Below, one piece after another: positions 33,878 to 45,692 of a stretch of DNA of 64,000 nucleotides. The stretch's first letter is position 1, and each line of letters begins with the position of its first letter. Made by a program: the position numbers and the translations under genes. Under the pieces are notes generated by a model. The model did not search any database and was not told the origin of the DNA. It saw only the letters and a program-made list of their open reading frames with translations. This stretch comes from Heterobasidion occidentale (Eukaryota > Basidiomycota > Agaricomycetes > Russulales > Bondarzewiaceae), in contig JBCAQO010000008.1 in NCBI GenBank assembly GCA_039111635.1, positions 2,542,001-2,606,000 of the forward strand, given 5' to 3'.

Positions 33878-36800
33878 TTATTTGACTGGCTCTGCATTGA
33901 TTAAATCTACAGCACATAAAAACACGATCAGTCGATTGAACTTTTGAAGAATGAAGACGACTGACCCTTTGCGAGCTGCTTGTCAGCGTCTGTGAGGCCG
34001 GAATCGTGCGCCTCTAGGAATGCATCGACCTATGCAAGTCATCAGTAAGCCAAACCACCAACCTATCTGAGGTGTTGACAAACCTCGTCCATGACTCCGT
34101 CATCCTCATCGTCCTCTTCCTCCTCGTCTTCGTCATCCTCATCATCCTTCGCATCATCAATTGCGAACGGCGTCCTCTCCATCAATGCGGCATTTGCAGC
34201 CTCTACCAGCGCCATAGGCGGCATCGGGCTCAATTGCGCTGCCCCATCCACATCGCTCGTACCCTTGGTATCTACGCTCAGCGCTTTTGCTCCGGAAGAA
34301 GGTATCGATAGGGTTGAGTCGCTCGCAACGACAGTGCTAGTCGTGCTGGGTGAGAGACTCGACTTGGACGGCGACCGGCGCATAGAGGGCATCAACAGTG
34401 ACTCGCGCGCCCGCGGTTCTTCGACAGATGTGTATCGCCCGATGGATGGACGATGGATGACTTGATGCTTCCCGATCGTCTTGCCGAGCTCATCGCTGAA
34501 TTTATTGAACAGCTTCTTGTTGTCGTCCGACGCGATGTTCGACCAAAGTCCACCGAGGAACCCGCTGTTGGACGGCGGCAGCTCCATCAAAGGCACTGGC
34601 TCCAATCTGAACGAGGCCGAGAGGTCGGTTTCGAAGAACGACTCGAGTACCTCATCCGCGAGGACGACCATCCGGAAGGTGGCGAGGTTGAGATAAGGTT
34701 GATTAGACTCGATTTGTGAGTCTCTCCTTCTTCCTCGCCCTCCGATCTAGGAAGCAGAGCATCTCCGTATTCGAAGGCATTTGACATGAATCGACTGATG
34801 GCGCCAAGATACGCATCGCCAATCTCAAACCTGAATATAAACTGATACATAGTTAGAATTGAACAAGATGAGGTGGAAGAAACCGATGGAACCAGAACGC
34901 ACCAGCCTGGATTCGGACAGTGAGAGAACCTCATCCTTGGTGAGAAATCCATCCTTGTTTTTGTCGTGCAGGTTGAAGAACCATTCAATGTTCTCCATGA
35001 GGTCGTTGAACATCACACCGTCGAGACCGGACACAAGGTCCTGAGGTAGATCGTGAGAAAATATTCAGAGGCGAGGGCAGAGGACATACTTGTAGAGACA
35101 ATGAGCCACGATATGAAGTACCAGAAGTAGAACAAACGGTCGATGAATTCATGTTCTGCAACTTCTCGATCCACTCGTTGTCAAAAAAAATATTGAGGCT
35201 TGATCTCACGGGCAGGCGAGGCGACACATACCTGGACTCCATTTGTGACTATCTTCTCATCTCTCGCCCATGTCGCTATTTCGCTCAGGAAGACTCTGAA
35301 AGTCTTGAGCTCAATCCTGGTCTCAGGCCTTTCCTCCACTGCATCTTTGGTTGTCAATAACGATGGTGGTGGTTGAATCGCCACGGGAGGCGGCTCTATG
35401 CAAACCGCCTTGAACAGAGCATCGTAAATGAACCCCGCTTGGTCCTTCGTGAACCTCTCAAGCGTCTTCAAATTCCGGATGGCCGAACGCTTCGAGAACG
35501 ACTCGATGCTAGCGATGATGTCGTTGCGGAATTTGCGACGCTCAGCCTGGATCGTCTCATCGGTGATGATAGCAAATTCACGGAACGATACAAGAAGAAG
35601 CTCCTGGAACCGAGTGATTGCGCGAGCGCGCGGGTCGGTAGAGTGTGGATGCGCGGATTCCCCCAGAGAACTGAAGTAATCGCGCATTAAGCTGATGGAC
35701 TAAACTCGTTAGTTATAGTCTTCGTGATCAACTTCTGCTAATATACGCACTGGATGAAACCTCCATCATCCTGGATCTGGAGAAGTTTCTCGCCGTTGAT
35801 CTTCAATATGGCTGGCAAATGAATGTTTGCTTTGTTGCTCTCCGAGAGCAAAATGACAAGACTAACCTAGCCTAAATCGAAATAAGTTGACCGAGTGGTC
35901 TGAGTACTACTGTCACTCACCCGACTTGGAACAGGACCTTCGGGCCCATGCAGAAAAAGCAATCGACTATCCGAAATGCAAACACCATAGGCATGCTGTT
36001 GATGAACCTGGAGGCCAATCAACGAACAATTGTCAGGTTTGCTGCAACAAAGACTCACAAGCTGAGGAACCATGGCAAGGATGCAACAGAAAGCTGAACA
36101 TCCACTTCTGTGAAGTGATCATGAAGGATCGGCAGACATCGGGCAACCAGTGACTCGAATACCCGCTGATCCAAGAGTGTTCCATGCATCGACATACTAC
36201 CCATAGTATGTCAGCATGAAATCACGTACGCACTTCCTAACATACCTGTAATATCCTGGTAGCAAACGATCACAGATGACTTCCAGAAGCCAGAACGCTT
36301 GCTCCTCTGACATATAGCTATATACTCATGAAGGTTTACTCACGACGAGGATGGAGGACAAAGTGACTCTCACATGAGAATGGCCGCCGCAAGGATGTTC
36401 ATGGCCTATAAGAATTTTTGCTCTCTCCTACGGAACTTGAAGAAACAAAACGCGCTAACCTGACAATATCCTGTCTCGGGATTCTTAAACGAGTACGCCT
36501 GCAGCACTCTCCTGAGTGCTCCAATTCCATCTTCGGACTGGTATGCGGAATACTCGGGTAAACTTCGGTGCAGATCCTTCTCAATCTCTTCAGTGCTTGT
36601 ATTGATGCGGCCCTTGTTTTCTTCGAGTATGCGCTCGTAGACACCAGGATTGTAAAATCGGAGGAATATAGAACCGGAAAGAGTCTCCCACATTTCACCT
36701 CGTAGGCGATTGGGCAAGCCTACCTGTACGAGACGCGTGCTTTGTGGGTAGCGCAGAAGCGTAAGGTGACGACCATGGACTTGGAAATAGTGATCAGAAC

Positions 36801-37711
36801 ATTATTTTATGTCATGTAGAACGAGACAAGGACTCACCCTTGAGGTAGTTCGTCCATAGCTTTGTCTTGGATCACGCAACCTGCCAATCAAAAGAATATA
36901 TCCCGCCAGCGTCGAATTGAAACCCAAGGCACTCACTTTTTTGGGTCACCAGGAAACTTGAATTTAAGCCCTAGTCCCCCGTGAAAGGAACGTGTGCTAG
37001 TAAATCCATCCGCTACCGCTTCACCCCCGTCAATCAGACTTCCGTCCTCCCTTTCGTTATCAGCGACAGTGGACGAGCCGGAAACGAGGTTTTCTGTATA
37101 ACATGTCTTGGCGAATCCCTTGACAGACTTCATCTTTCCAGCCTGCAATTCTGCTTTGAGTGCATCCCGCAGCAGGGAACAGAAGAGATCCGCGGTCGGA
37201 CGGAGAGATGTTAGCTGGACGATCTGTAGAACATGCAGCAAGTCATTGGCGGGATACGTATCACAAGAGCAGCGTGCCGACGTACGATCTTCATCCCATG
37301 CCATAAAGAAAGGCTGAGCGCGTATATACCGGCGCGAGCATTCAAGCGCTCGACGCGACGGACTGTGCATAGTGGAATGGTGAATCTGACAGACTTGCGA
37401 TCTAAGCTCACAAACGCCAGGTATGGCGGCAAAAGGTGCAGTTTACCAGCCTGATGCGGACTTCATTAGCTTCCACCGACCATGGCAGGGCTATGATATC
37501 GTTCCACTGGAAGCCGACTCACGTAGGAGTCCTCCTCGCCATGCACGCCCAAGCTCAACACAGCACTGATCTCCATAGACTCGTGCCCCTCATTGGGCCC
37601 CGTCTCGCTCGCAGCTTTGACATGTTCGTGAGGGATTGCGAAGAACAGCTGAGTCTGCTGGTCCTTGTCTGGCTCTTTAAAGTTACGAAGTTGTGTAGAT
37701 ATCGTGGCCAT
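33878..37711 (-). CDS. RabGAP with GRAM, TBC and EF-hand domains (MDR1/GYP2-like)
   Basis: A many-exon gene on the minus strand; exon 1 is uncertain. In order: an N-terminal part with [17 protein letters not shown], a GRAM domain ([20 protein letters not shown], about 37440-37000), then a TBC domain with [12 protein letters not shown]. The TBC arginine finger is in [13 protein letters not shown], and the glutamine finger is in PETGYCQ followed by AMNILAAA. An EF-hand loop, [13 protein letters not shown], lies near 34930, followed by a Ser-rich tail ending in an acidic run ([15 protein letters not shown]). The last exon ends INAEPVK, stop at 33878. The layout is that of TBC1D8/9 and yeast Mdr1, which stimulate Rab GTP hydrolysis on membranes. 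Both catalytic fingers look intact. Confidence 0.87.
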
Positions 37712-37989
37712 TTCGTCGCCGAGTCAGTGCTGCCTCGCACGTGTGATTATGTCCTGTATTCTCCTATACCGAATGGTAGACGCGAAGAGTCTGAACGAAA
37801 TATGCTGTCCAGTCAGCGAAGGGTGGCCGTAAGGGTCATCAGCAGTGGCTGTTCGGGCTTACAAGCCGGTTTGAGTCTGCGCGTGGGTTTCACACCAGTG
37901 ACCACGACGCCGAAAATAGGTTATGTAAGTTCAAGTCACTTTCCTCACCAACTCAACAATCATCACGTTCGTGGGTCACCAAAGTGTCC

Positions 37990-39724
37990 ATGGGCCTCTT
38001 CAGACTGCCAATAGAGCTGATCCTGAGGATATTGGAGGATCTTGACTATCGATCTATCCTTACATGCAAACGGGTGAGTTCTTATTCACACCCAATTTCA
38101 GGCGCACACCGCTGATCATCGCCGCAAACCTTCACTGTAGGTATGTCACAGAATGAATGTCTTGATCGATCAGTCGACGGCGCTACGATACGTAGTCGCA
38201 CTGGCGGCTGCTGGTCAACAAGACGGCTCGTCCGGTCACCTAAGCACAGTAGAACGGCTACAGGTGCTAACTAGGTACGGGGATGCCTGGAGAGAACTAA
38301 AATGGACAGAGCACACATGCGTTCCAACTCAAGATGGGGGGCTTGGGGAGCTATATGGAGGCGTCTTCGCAGAATGCTCCGAGGATCGGAAAACGCTATT
38401 CTTTAGGCAGTTGCCCTCCCGTTTGAGAGGAATTGAAGCCCGCGAATGGAGAGTTGATGTCGGATTTCGTGTCTGCGATTTTACAATGGATCCGTCTCAA
38501 GATTTTCTTGTTGCATTGCAGTACGTCGCATCGCGTTTGTTGAAGGCAAGGTCAAGTTCTAATGCCAGTGGGTCTCTATCAGAGTCCACTCATCTACCGG
38601 AAAATGTGAAGTACATCTACACGCAATGTCGTCGGGCAACGCCCATCCTGCAGCATATGATGCGTCTGTTTTGGAGCACACCATCACAGATCTGGAGGGG
38701 GAGTGGGGGTATGACATCGTCATAAACGGTGATCGTCTCGGCGTTATGTTCACAGACACAGACAGAAGTGCCGATAGCGAGTTTGTGGTTTGGAATTGGA
38801 AATCGGGCAAAATCTTGATGGTCACATCCTACATTCTCTTCCTCATGGCCCGAAATTCTCTGACGCCTATGCTACCTTTCACAGTGGTTGATGGGAGATG
38901 ACATCAGGTCATTCGTGTTCCTCGATGAACGCTTCGTCATGGTCGCCCGCATCATTGACAGGAATCCATTGGCTGATAACCCTAATTTAGCAGTCTACGA
39001 CTTAGATGCAATGCATTCCGAACAAATCAACATTCGCGACGTACCGTATCGATGCGCTTTTACCCTCCCTGAAATGGGCCCAAGCACCATTCTACAAGAC
39101 CTTCTCATTCGCTCAGATCCTGCGCCTAACTGGCAGCCGAGGCGAGACCTGACCGTTCCCTTTCACGCCATGCACGCGGAGCGACTCTTCATCATAACGA
39201 TGTTCGCCTTCGTCATATCTCCGAGGCGAAATAATCTGCGAGCACTGGATCTGTTTGTCAGCTCGCACTTTTTCCTGGAGCGCGCCCGCGACCCACGCGC
39301 AGACACATTGTCCTGGAGTCAATGGGGCCCTCATTACAGCCGCGCAGTGGTCCGCAGCAAACCAAACCAGACGGATTGGGTCTGCTACATTTTCGGGATG
39401 AGGTTCATCAACCCCCAGCCTGTTGGACGCCGCCCTGATAAAAAAATTCGAATTCTGGACTTCCATCCAGCAAGAGTTGACCAAGTCAGGCGCGGAGAGT
39501 TGTCAGAAGGATGGGAGGTGGTCACTGCTGAGACTGGCATTTCTCGGGACTGGCTGCAGTCCGTACCTCTGAAAACTAACCTCCCCTACCTCGTCAAAGA
39601 AATCTCACTGCCTCTTCATGCTGCTACTGACGGTTTGATATCTCTGATGATCAGTGAGGATACATTGATTGCTCTCGAAGAAGTATGTGGTTTGACTTAT
39701 GTCTTTAGTCTGTCGACTTACTGA
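37990..39724 (+). CDS. F-box domain protein
   Basis: The start is at ATG 37990, with the F-box MGLFRLPIELILRILEDLDY then SILTCKRVCHRMN joined over an intron of about 65 nt. F-box proteins recruit substrates to SCF ubiquitin ligases through Skp1. The body has no recognised repeat but resembles the large family of Agaricomycete F-box proteins, with segments such as VVWNWKSGK and FLDERFVMVARI. At least two more introns are needed: one near 38521-38620, and one from 38821 to 38881 (GTCACA...TTCACAG) joining ILM to WLMGDD. Ends at 39724. The target is unknown. Confidence 0.8.
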
Positions 39725-40257
39725 TGACATCAAATGACAGCCTTTCTTTGCACCTAGGAAGATGCATTTGTGGACATTTTGACCTTTGCAGCGTTCATGA
39801 CGCTACATTTAAACTACAAACCAGGGTGAAATGATGATATCTCTGTTCCGCAACCAGTTTCGAACGAGAACCTGAATCACTTGGCGGCACGCTCATTCAA
39901 CTCGAGGGTGAGCTTAGCATGAAAACAAACATCGATACTGTAGACAAAGCGGATGGTGGTATGGTGAATTTACCTAGGAGCAGTGGTTAATGTAGCAAAC
40001 ATACAGGCAGCAGATGGAGGAGAGTGGATGTGCGTATCTGCAAAAGATGAGTACAGTGAAGGAATACAGTATGTACGTTGGCGAGATGAGACGACGGAAG
40101 GGATGGCTGATGGTTGTTGAACGTAAAAAGAAGTACAATGATATAATTCAGGCGTAGATATTTTTGGAGTAGGACGGTGTGATGATGATGGATCTGTGGG
40201 TAAGTATACAAAGATTGGGAGTATTCCGCCGTGCTCCGTCAGCTCGAGGTAAATGAC
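39725..40257. other. Intergenic region
   Basis: No gene is recognised. The sequence has short A/T and G/T-rich runs only. Confidence 0.5.
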
Positions 40258-40738
40258 TCAAGCGTCGCCATCAACGTCCTCCGCGGCAACGACGCACGAG
40301 AGACGGCTAGGCACGTATGTCTTCGGGCCTGTAGAAGGAAGAGGCCGGTGCATAGGGCGCACATGCGCACGATTGAGAAGGAGGCGCGCAAATGCGTGGT
40401 CACGGAAGTTGCGCTCAGAGACGGGCGTGAGCGGTTGCGCAGGGCCCTTGGCAGCCGATGCAGGCAACAAGCGGGGCGCTCTCTTGCAAGGGAAGAGGAT
40501 TTCGGCATGGAGATCGACCAGCGCATTTTCGGACGTGATGTGTGCAGAACGTTTTACGGTGAACGGTTGGCGGAGTGAAGATGCTGCACGGCGAGGGCGC
40601 GGGGCAACGGGAATAGAGAAGGTGATGGTGCGCACTGGGCGTGCTACTGAGCGCACTGCGCGGTAAGCAGTGGTGATGCTCGCAGCATGCATATGAGCAG
40701 AAGAGAATGCGGATGACGACTGCTGGGTGGCTAGCATG
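40258..40738 (-). CDS. Small basic protein of unknown function
   Basis: An uninterrupted frame of about 160 codons starting MLATQQSSSAFSSAHMH. The same frame opens upstream to 40941, but the inner Met gives a more plausible start. The protein is rich in Arg, Pro and Ala, with RTITFSIPVAPRPRRAASS and RQPFTVKRSAH. The N-terminal half looks like a mitochondrial presequence. No domain is recognised. The frame is long for GC-rich sequence, and codon use resembles the neighbours, but a chance ORF cannot be excluded. Confidence 0.5.
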
Positions 40739-40955
40739 GTGAAAGGTCTATGTTGGAGAGAGCGACCGGTGTGTCTGTTGACTAGGATAGGGTACAACAG
40801 GTCCAACTGCGAATACTGCAGCGGTGGAGGGCGGGGACAGAAAGAGGTAAGCCAGCCGTCACGCGATATGGGTTGAACGTCCTGCGAACACACTGGGGTT
40901 AAGATGCAGGCTAAGGGCAGGCATATATGGTGCCGGAGCAAGGTTGCGGCGTAAA

Positions 40956-41285
40956 CCCAGTGAAAACGCCCTCGTTTGGGAGCGAATGTGGTCGAATGGA
41001 AGCCACGTATTCGTTAGCAAAGGAACTCATTCGACCGTATTCATTCCCAGTCCGGAAATCAGCAATGCCCTGAAATGCCATTCATTGCGGACGAATACTT
41101 AGTTTTCACTTCACCTCATGCGATAGTATTCGGTGTGAATCATATCCAGTTGAATACTAGCTATTGCTGGCACATATGAAGAAAAAATTTGATTTTCGAC
41201 CCAATCAAATACAGGTGAATGCCATGGAATATGATCGAATAGGCCAATACCAGCGAATATCAGCATATACCAGCGAATACCATCA
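40956..41285 (+). repeat. T2 left inverted repeat and subterminal CGAAT motifs
   Basis: After the terminal repeat, the word CGAAT or its complement ATTCG occurs about ten times in 300 bp (for example near 40984, 40996, 41008, 41030, 41093, 41127, 41234, 41253 and 41273), in both orientations. CACTA elements carry such subterminal motifs as transposase-partner binding sites. Confidence 0.6.
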
Positions 41286-42060
41286 TTTGCCTACACCTTC
41301 CACACCTCCTGTATCTCCCGTACCTCCTGTTCCTCCCGCTCGTCCCGCCACTCGTCCCGCCACTCGCTCCGCCACTGCTCCCGCCGCTCGTCCCGCCGCT
41401 CGTCCCGCCGCCGCCGCCCGTCCCGCCGCCGCCGCCATTGCTCCCGCTGCTCGTCCGCTCTCCCGCGTCGCCGCAGCTCTCCTCCTCTCCCTCTCATCCC
41501 GCGCTCATCTCGTCCCTCGTCCTGCTCATCCCGCAGCTCGTCCTGCTCCTCCCGCAGCTCGTCCTGCTCCTCCCGCAGCTCGTCCTGCTCGTCCTGCTCA
41601 TCCCGCAGTGCTCGTCCCGCTGCTTGTCCCGCTCGTCCCGCTGCTCGTCCCGCTGCTTGTCCCGCTGCTTGTCCCGCCACCGCCGCCACCGTTGCTCCCG
41701 CTCCTCTCGCCGCTGCTCTCACTGCTCGTCTTGCTCCTCTCGCCGCTCCTCCCGCTGCTCCCACTCCTCGCTCTGCTCATCCCGCCGCTCCTTCCGCTGC
41801 TGCTCGTCCCGCCGATCGTTGCGCCGTTCTTCCCGCCGCTCCTTCCGCTGCTGCTCGTCCCGCCGATCGTTGCGCCGTTCTTCCCGCCGCTGGTCCCGCT
41901 GGTCCGCCGCCGCCCGCTGTTGCCCCGCTCCTCTCGCCGCTGCTCCCACTGCTCGCTCTGCTCATCCCGCTGCCCCACCCGCTGCTCGTCACGCCGATCG
42001 TTTCGCCGCTCGTCACGCCGCTCATTCTGCTGCTCTTTCCACTTGGGTCGAGGTTTTTGC
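41286..42060. repeat. GC-rich minisatellite of TCCCGC-type units
   Basis: Runs of CTCGTCCCGC-like units include 21-bp tandem copies (about 41520-41610), 15-bp copies (about 41610-41690) and a 51-bp unit present twice (about 41790-41891). Because units are multiples of three, all frames stay open. Plus-strand reading gives Pro/Ala/Arg and Pro/Leu runs and minus-strand reading gives DELREEQ-like repeats. I treat it as repeat DNA, not as a proven gene. Confidence 0.8.
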
Positions 42061-42110
42061 TGTTCGCTAAAGTCATTATAATCAGCATCAACTAGCGTAC
42101 CAAAATATCA

Positions 42111-42497
42111 TAAAGATACCATCTTAGAGCATTCTTCCTTCAATTCCTTTGCGTTGAGAACCGAGCAAGATGTTTTCAGAAGTCTATTTGAGTTTATAGG
42201 CAACACCCATGTACACACCTTTATCTCGTCAGACGAGAGGGCACCATAGGCCTTGGTGCACTCGTAGTAGTGTCCCTCGGGATGATCTTGGAGCCAGTGA
42301 GCCAAAAAGATGTTTCTGGCGAGAATTCGGGACAGTGTAAGTACAATGTGTCAAAAATGATATAAAGACTTACTGTGTACTTATGACATTGGCTTTGTAC
42401 TTGTGCTTCGCGAAAAGCTTTGATCGTTTTTGCGCTAAGTTTAGTGCGGCGCCTTTGGAGGATCCAGAAGCGACGGCATTCGGAAGGGTTGCGCAAT
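42111..42497 (-). pseudogene. Spliced coding fragment of unknown family inside T2
   Basis: On the minus strand a basic segment (AQKRSKLFAKHKYKANVIST) is joined through a clean intron (GTAAGT...TCGCCAG, about 42369-42305). It continues into QNIFLAHWLQDHPEGHYYEC, then KAYGALSSDEIK, then a second intron (GTGTGT...GCAAAG) and ELKEECSKM. The helix pattern resembles HMG-box-like or transposon-associated DNA-binding segments, but I do not recognise the family. No start or end is clear. Confidence 0.35.
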
Positions 42498-43560
42498 CGG
42501 GGTGGATTCTGCAGTTGCTTTTGTAGAGGTATCAGAAGATGTGGATGACTGTATTACCCTTGGTCGATTGAATGACATGCTATTAATAGCCATGTCGTAT
42601 AACAAGTCAGCATATCATGGCCTCGCAAAACAACTCATACATACAATGGATTCTTGACTTCGATGATCTGTGGAATATAGATTGTGTGCACAGTGCTAGG
42701 AGCAACCAAGAACAATGCAAATACCTTGTTGATGCCAGTATGTGGTACTTCAGTTGTCTTTGACGTCATCAGCAAACCTGTAACCAGTCCCAGCCAGTCC
42801 CAGAGCCCCAGATACTCCCAGATGCTTAGGTCATCTAGGGACATCTGGCTAGATGTCTGTGTATGCCCAGATCTAGACAGATAAGGTGCTCTATCAATAA
42901 GCTGACTAGGAGGACATTTTTGGAAGGCATTGTTTGTAATGTCAGTGCTGCTTCAAATTTTCAATACAAGAGCTGAGAAGAAAATTCCCAGTAATGTACC
43001 AGACTGTCATTGGTGCTATCTGTTGAATATCAGCTTGCTAGTGGTATTGATATACTTTCCTGTATCATAGCTCTCAAATGATGTATCATATGCCATCATT
43101 CTTCCATGAATAGATGCTAAAAATGCGAAAATAGATGTCACCTCACTGAGTCAGGCATCCCAAAATTCTTTCAAGTCTCAAAAAGCTTGTTATAAGCAAA
43201 ATGTTGTTGAGGAATATCATGGTGATATAGTGGAGTGGATAATTGTGGTCTTAACATTGCTTACAGCTGGTGAATGATTCAAGAGGTTCTGGGTTCAGTT
43301 CCTGCATAGTGAAGATTGATTTTTGCAGTCGTCCTATTGACGACAATTATCTAATCATTTCCATATATGGTGCATCCAGACATATCTGTCCAGACACCGG
43401 TGTGTCTGTCTAATCGGGGACTTGCTAGAGGCATCTGGGGGCCTAGGAGTGTCTGTCCAGGTTGGTACAGACACTTTCCAGTTTGCTGATGGTGCTTGAG
43501 CTCGAGGTATCAGAGTAGCTTGCTGTACATGTGGACGGGGTATCAGTAGGAGTTGTAAGC
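42498..43560. other. Mostly anonymous sequence with a tRNA-like segment
   Basis: No protein gene is recognised. Pieces near 42800-42890 and 43370-43480 share short words (CCAGATGC, TCTGTCTGT/CCAGAC) in opposite orientations, as weak inverted repeats. The tRNA-like segment at 43222-43315 is listed separately. Confidence 0.4.
43222..43315 (+). repeat. Possible tRNA-derived SINE or tRNA pseudogene
   Basis: The segment has an A-box-like TATAGTGGAGTGG and a B-box-like GGGTTCAGTTCC about 60 nt apart, the layout of an RNA polymerase III internal promoter. I cannot fold a full cloverleaf. It lies between the weak inverted repeats of this region. Confidence 0.3.
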
Positions 43561-45290
43561 CTAGTATCTAAACCAGCTGGTTTGGGTGAGCACGGAACCA
43601 GCGACGGCGCCGTGCTGAGGTTCCACAGGCAAAACGGGTGCCGCTGCGTGGATGTCTGTCGATGGTGGGGTGTTATCCTCAGTGTTGGCATGATCTGCTG
43701 TCAGTGGAACCGTGAATGCATTGCGAGAAGCATCAGCATTCGAGGCAATTAAAGAGATAGGTGTTACCGAGACCGCTGTGTGCCCACCGACAGCAGGTAT
43801 GATGGCCGCGTCACTTCCAGATAACTTTCCAACGGGGGGCACCCCTGCTTGCGGGGGTGGCGCTGCGATTTCCGTAGAAGTAGGCTGCTCGGAGGTCGAC
43901 GGCGGTAAGATAGGAGTCAACGGGCATGTAGATGGTGACAACGGATGTAGCGCAGACGAAAGAGAGGATGTGGTGGGTGTAGCTATCTGTGCATGCATGC
44001 GTAGTACCGGCGCTGAAGGAGTCTGGATGATGGGAGCGGTACATGGCCGCGGGACGCTCGGCTGTGTTAAACGAGCCTTTTTTCTTCTCGACCCTTCACC
44101 GTCATTGTAAACACCATCGGCAGCGCGCTCGCGTTTCACGACAGCTACAGGTATCGCATCCATATCTACATTAACAAGTTCCTCCTTGATAGCCTTGCGG
44201 CCGTGATTCGTCCAGAAACCTGAATATGCCTGTGAAATCATGAGATCAATCTTCCACCTTCCCCCTTCACAGAACAAAAGTAGAGGAAAGTTTTTGGCCA
44301 TTGAAACGTGGAGATACGTGCGGGCTTCGTGAGTCAAGGTGGTGGATACTTCTGCTGCCTGGCCATTAGCAAGAGAGAAGAATGAAACAGTGATGTGAGC
44401 GTTGTCCGCATCTCCTTTGCTAGCACATACGACACTGGCCGCCCATTTGCATCCTCGACAAACTGCAATCCAACATTTTCGTTCTGTGTACCACCCTTCC
44501 CTGCTTTACCCTTCTCTCGCTTATTCCACTCGTCACGAGAGAAATATTGGATGCCAGAGCAGTCGCTTTTATCCAACGGGGTCAACATCACAAGGTCACG
44601 ACCGAGGAGGATGCGGCGAGACGGATACGAGGCTGCGTTGTTGGGTAACGAAACTGAGGCACAACCTAACGATACGGGAATGGGGTGGCCGAAGGGGTTT
44701 GACGTTATGGTGAGGAGTTGTGGGATAGCTGTGATGACTTCATTATAGATTTTTCTGGTAGGGCATCATGCAGAGTAGATGTATCTTGATATCAGCTGAA
44801 GTACTAGGCATAGGATTAAAGTGCACATACTTATACACGTCAATTCTCTGAGAAGTGCGGCATGCAGGATCTCGGCCTGGTTGAGCTGTTGAAGGCACTG
44901 GGCATACACACGATTGCCAGCATGTACGAGCGTGTCGTGATCAGCTTCGGTAAAGAGACGCGAGACGTCGATGGCAGTGAAGGTTTGTGAGGTATGTGTA
45001 GTGGTAAAATCAGTGTTATTCTACGAGGAGGATATGACACGTCAAAAATTAGGGAGTGACGAGGAGGAGAGATGAAAACAATGCTCACAGAGGGCATTTG
45101 ACTTTGCAATAGTCGAGATTGCTGAATGCGAGAGGAATCTGGGACATATCAAAATGTGGGTAGGTTGAACAGCGACTGAAAAAAAATGGGAACCTTGTGA
45201 GAGCATGGAAGGCGCCGCTGTGACATTGAACTCAGAAGGCAGCGAAGGAGAAGCATAATTGCGAAGAAAATTAAACCTCGGTGAAGGCAT
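43561..45290 (-). CDS. T2 accessory gene, same family as the one in T1
   Basis: The minus-strand start is MPSPRFNFLRNYASPSLPSE (45290). Introns lie near 45194-45140 (GTTCCC...CCCAG), near 45102-45036 (GTGAGC...CGTAG) and near 44850-44760 (GTGTAT...TACCAG). Conserved parts are EADHDTLVHAGNRVYAQ, KIYNEVITAIPQLLTI, YFSRDEWNKREKGKAG with QNENVGLQFVED, and EARTYLHVSMAKNFPLLLFC followed by WKIDLMISQAYSGF. These align with the T1 gene. Near 44340 the frame changes without a convincing intron, so it may be broken by one base. The tail is Ser/Thr/Pro-rich with a KRERA...RRKKAR basic patch. The function is unknown; linkage to tnp2 in both elements is the main clue. Confidence 0.65.
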
Positions 45291-45692
45291 CAAAAGAAGA
45301 AGAATGACTGGAGAAGAAGCAATATGTTTGATAGCTCTGAGGATGGTTGCGGATGAGGGGGATTTAAACGAACAAGCGTGTTTGAGGAGCTGGCACTAAT
45401 GTTCGACGATAATGAAGGAAATGTGATTGTGTTTGCTCTAGACTGATAGTAGACAGATATTATGTTGTGGATTTGGTAGCTTTGAGAGGACGAGGAGAGA
45501 ATCGGGGGACGTCAGCAACTGTGGTTGTTGTAGTAAACTCAGTAGGAAGTGGTCTTGCAGTTCCTAATTTGAGCGGGATCAACCAGGGTCTTTCTCATCC
45601 GCACAATCACAATTTTAGTAAAACAAAGGAGCATAATGATAGTAGATGCAAGAGACGAGCGCGGAATACCATAACAGACGGTTTACAAATGA

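Noticed and set aside
41164..42081. 305-codon Pro/Ala/Arg/Leu frame as a gene
   Set aside because: It is fully explained by GC-rich tandem repeats with unit lengths divisible by three; both strands are open.
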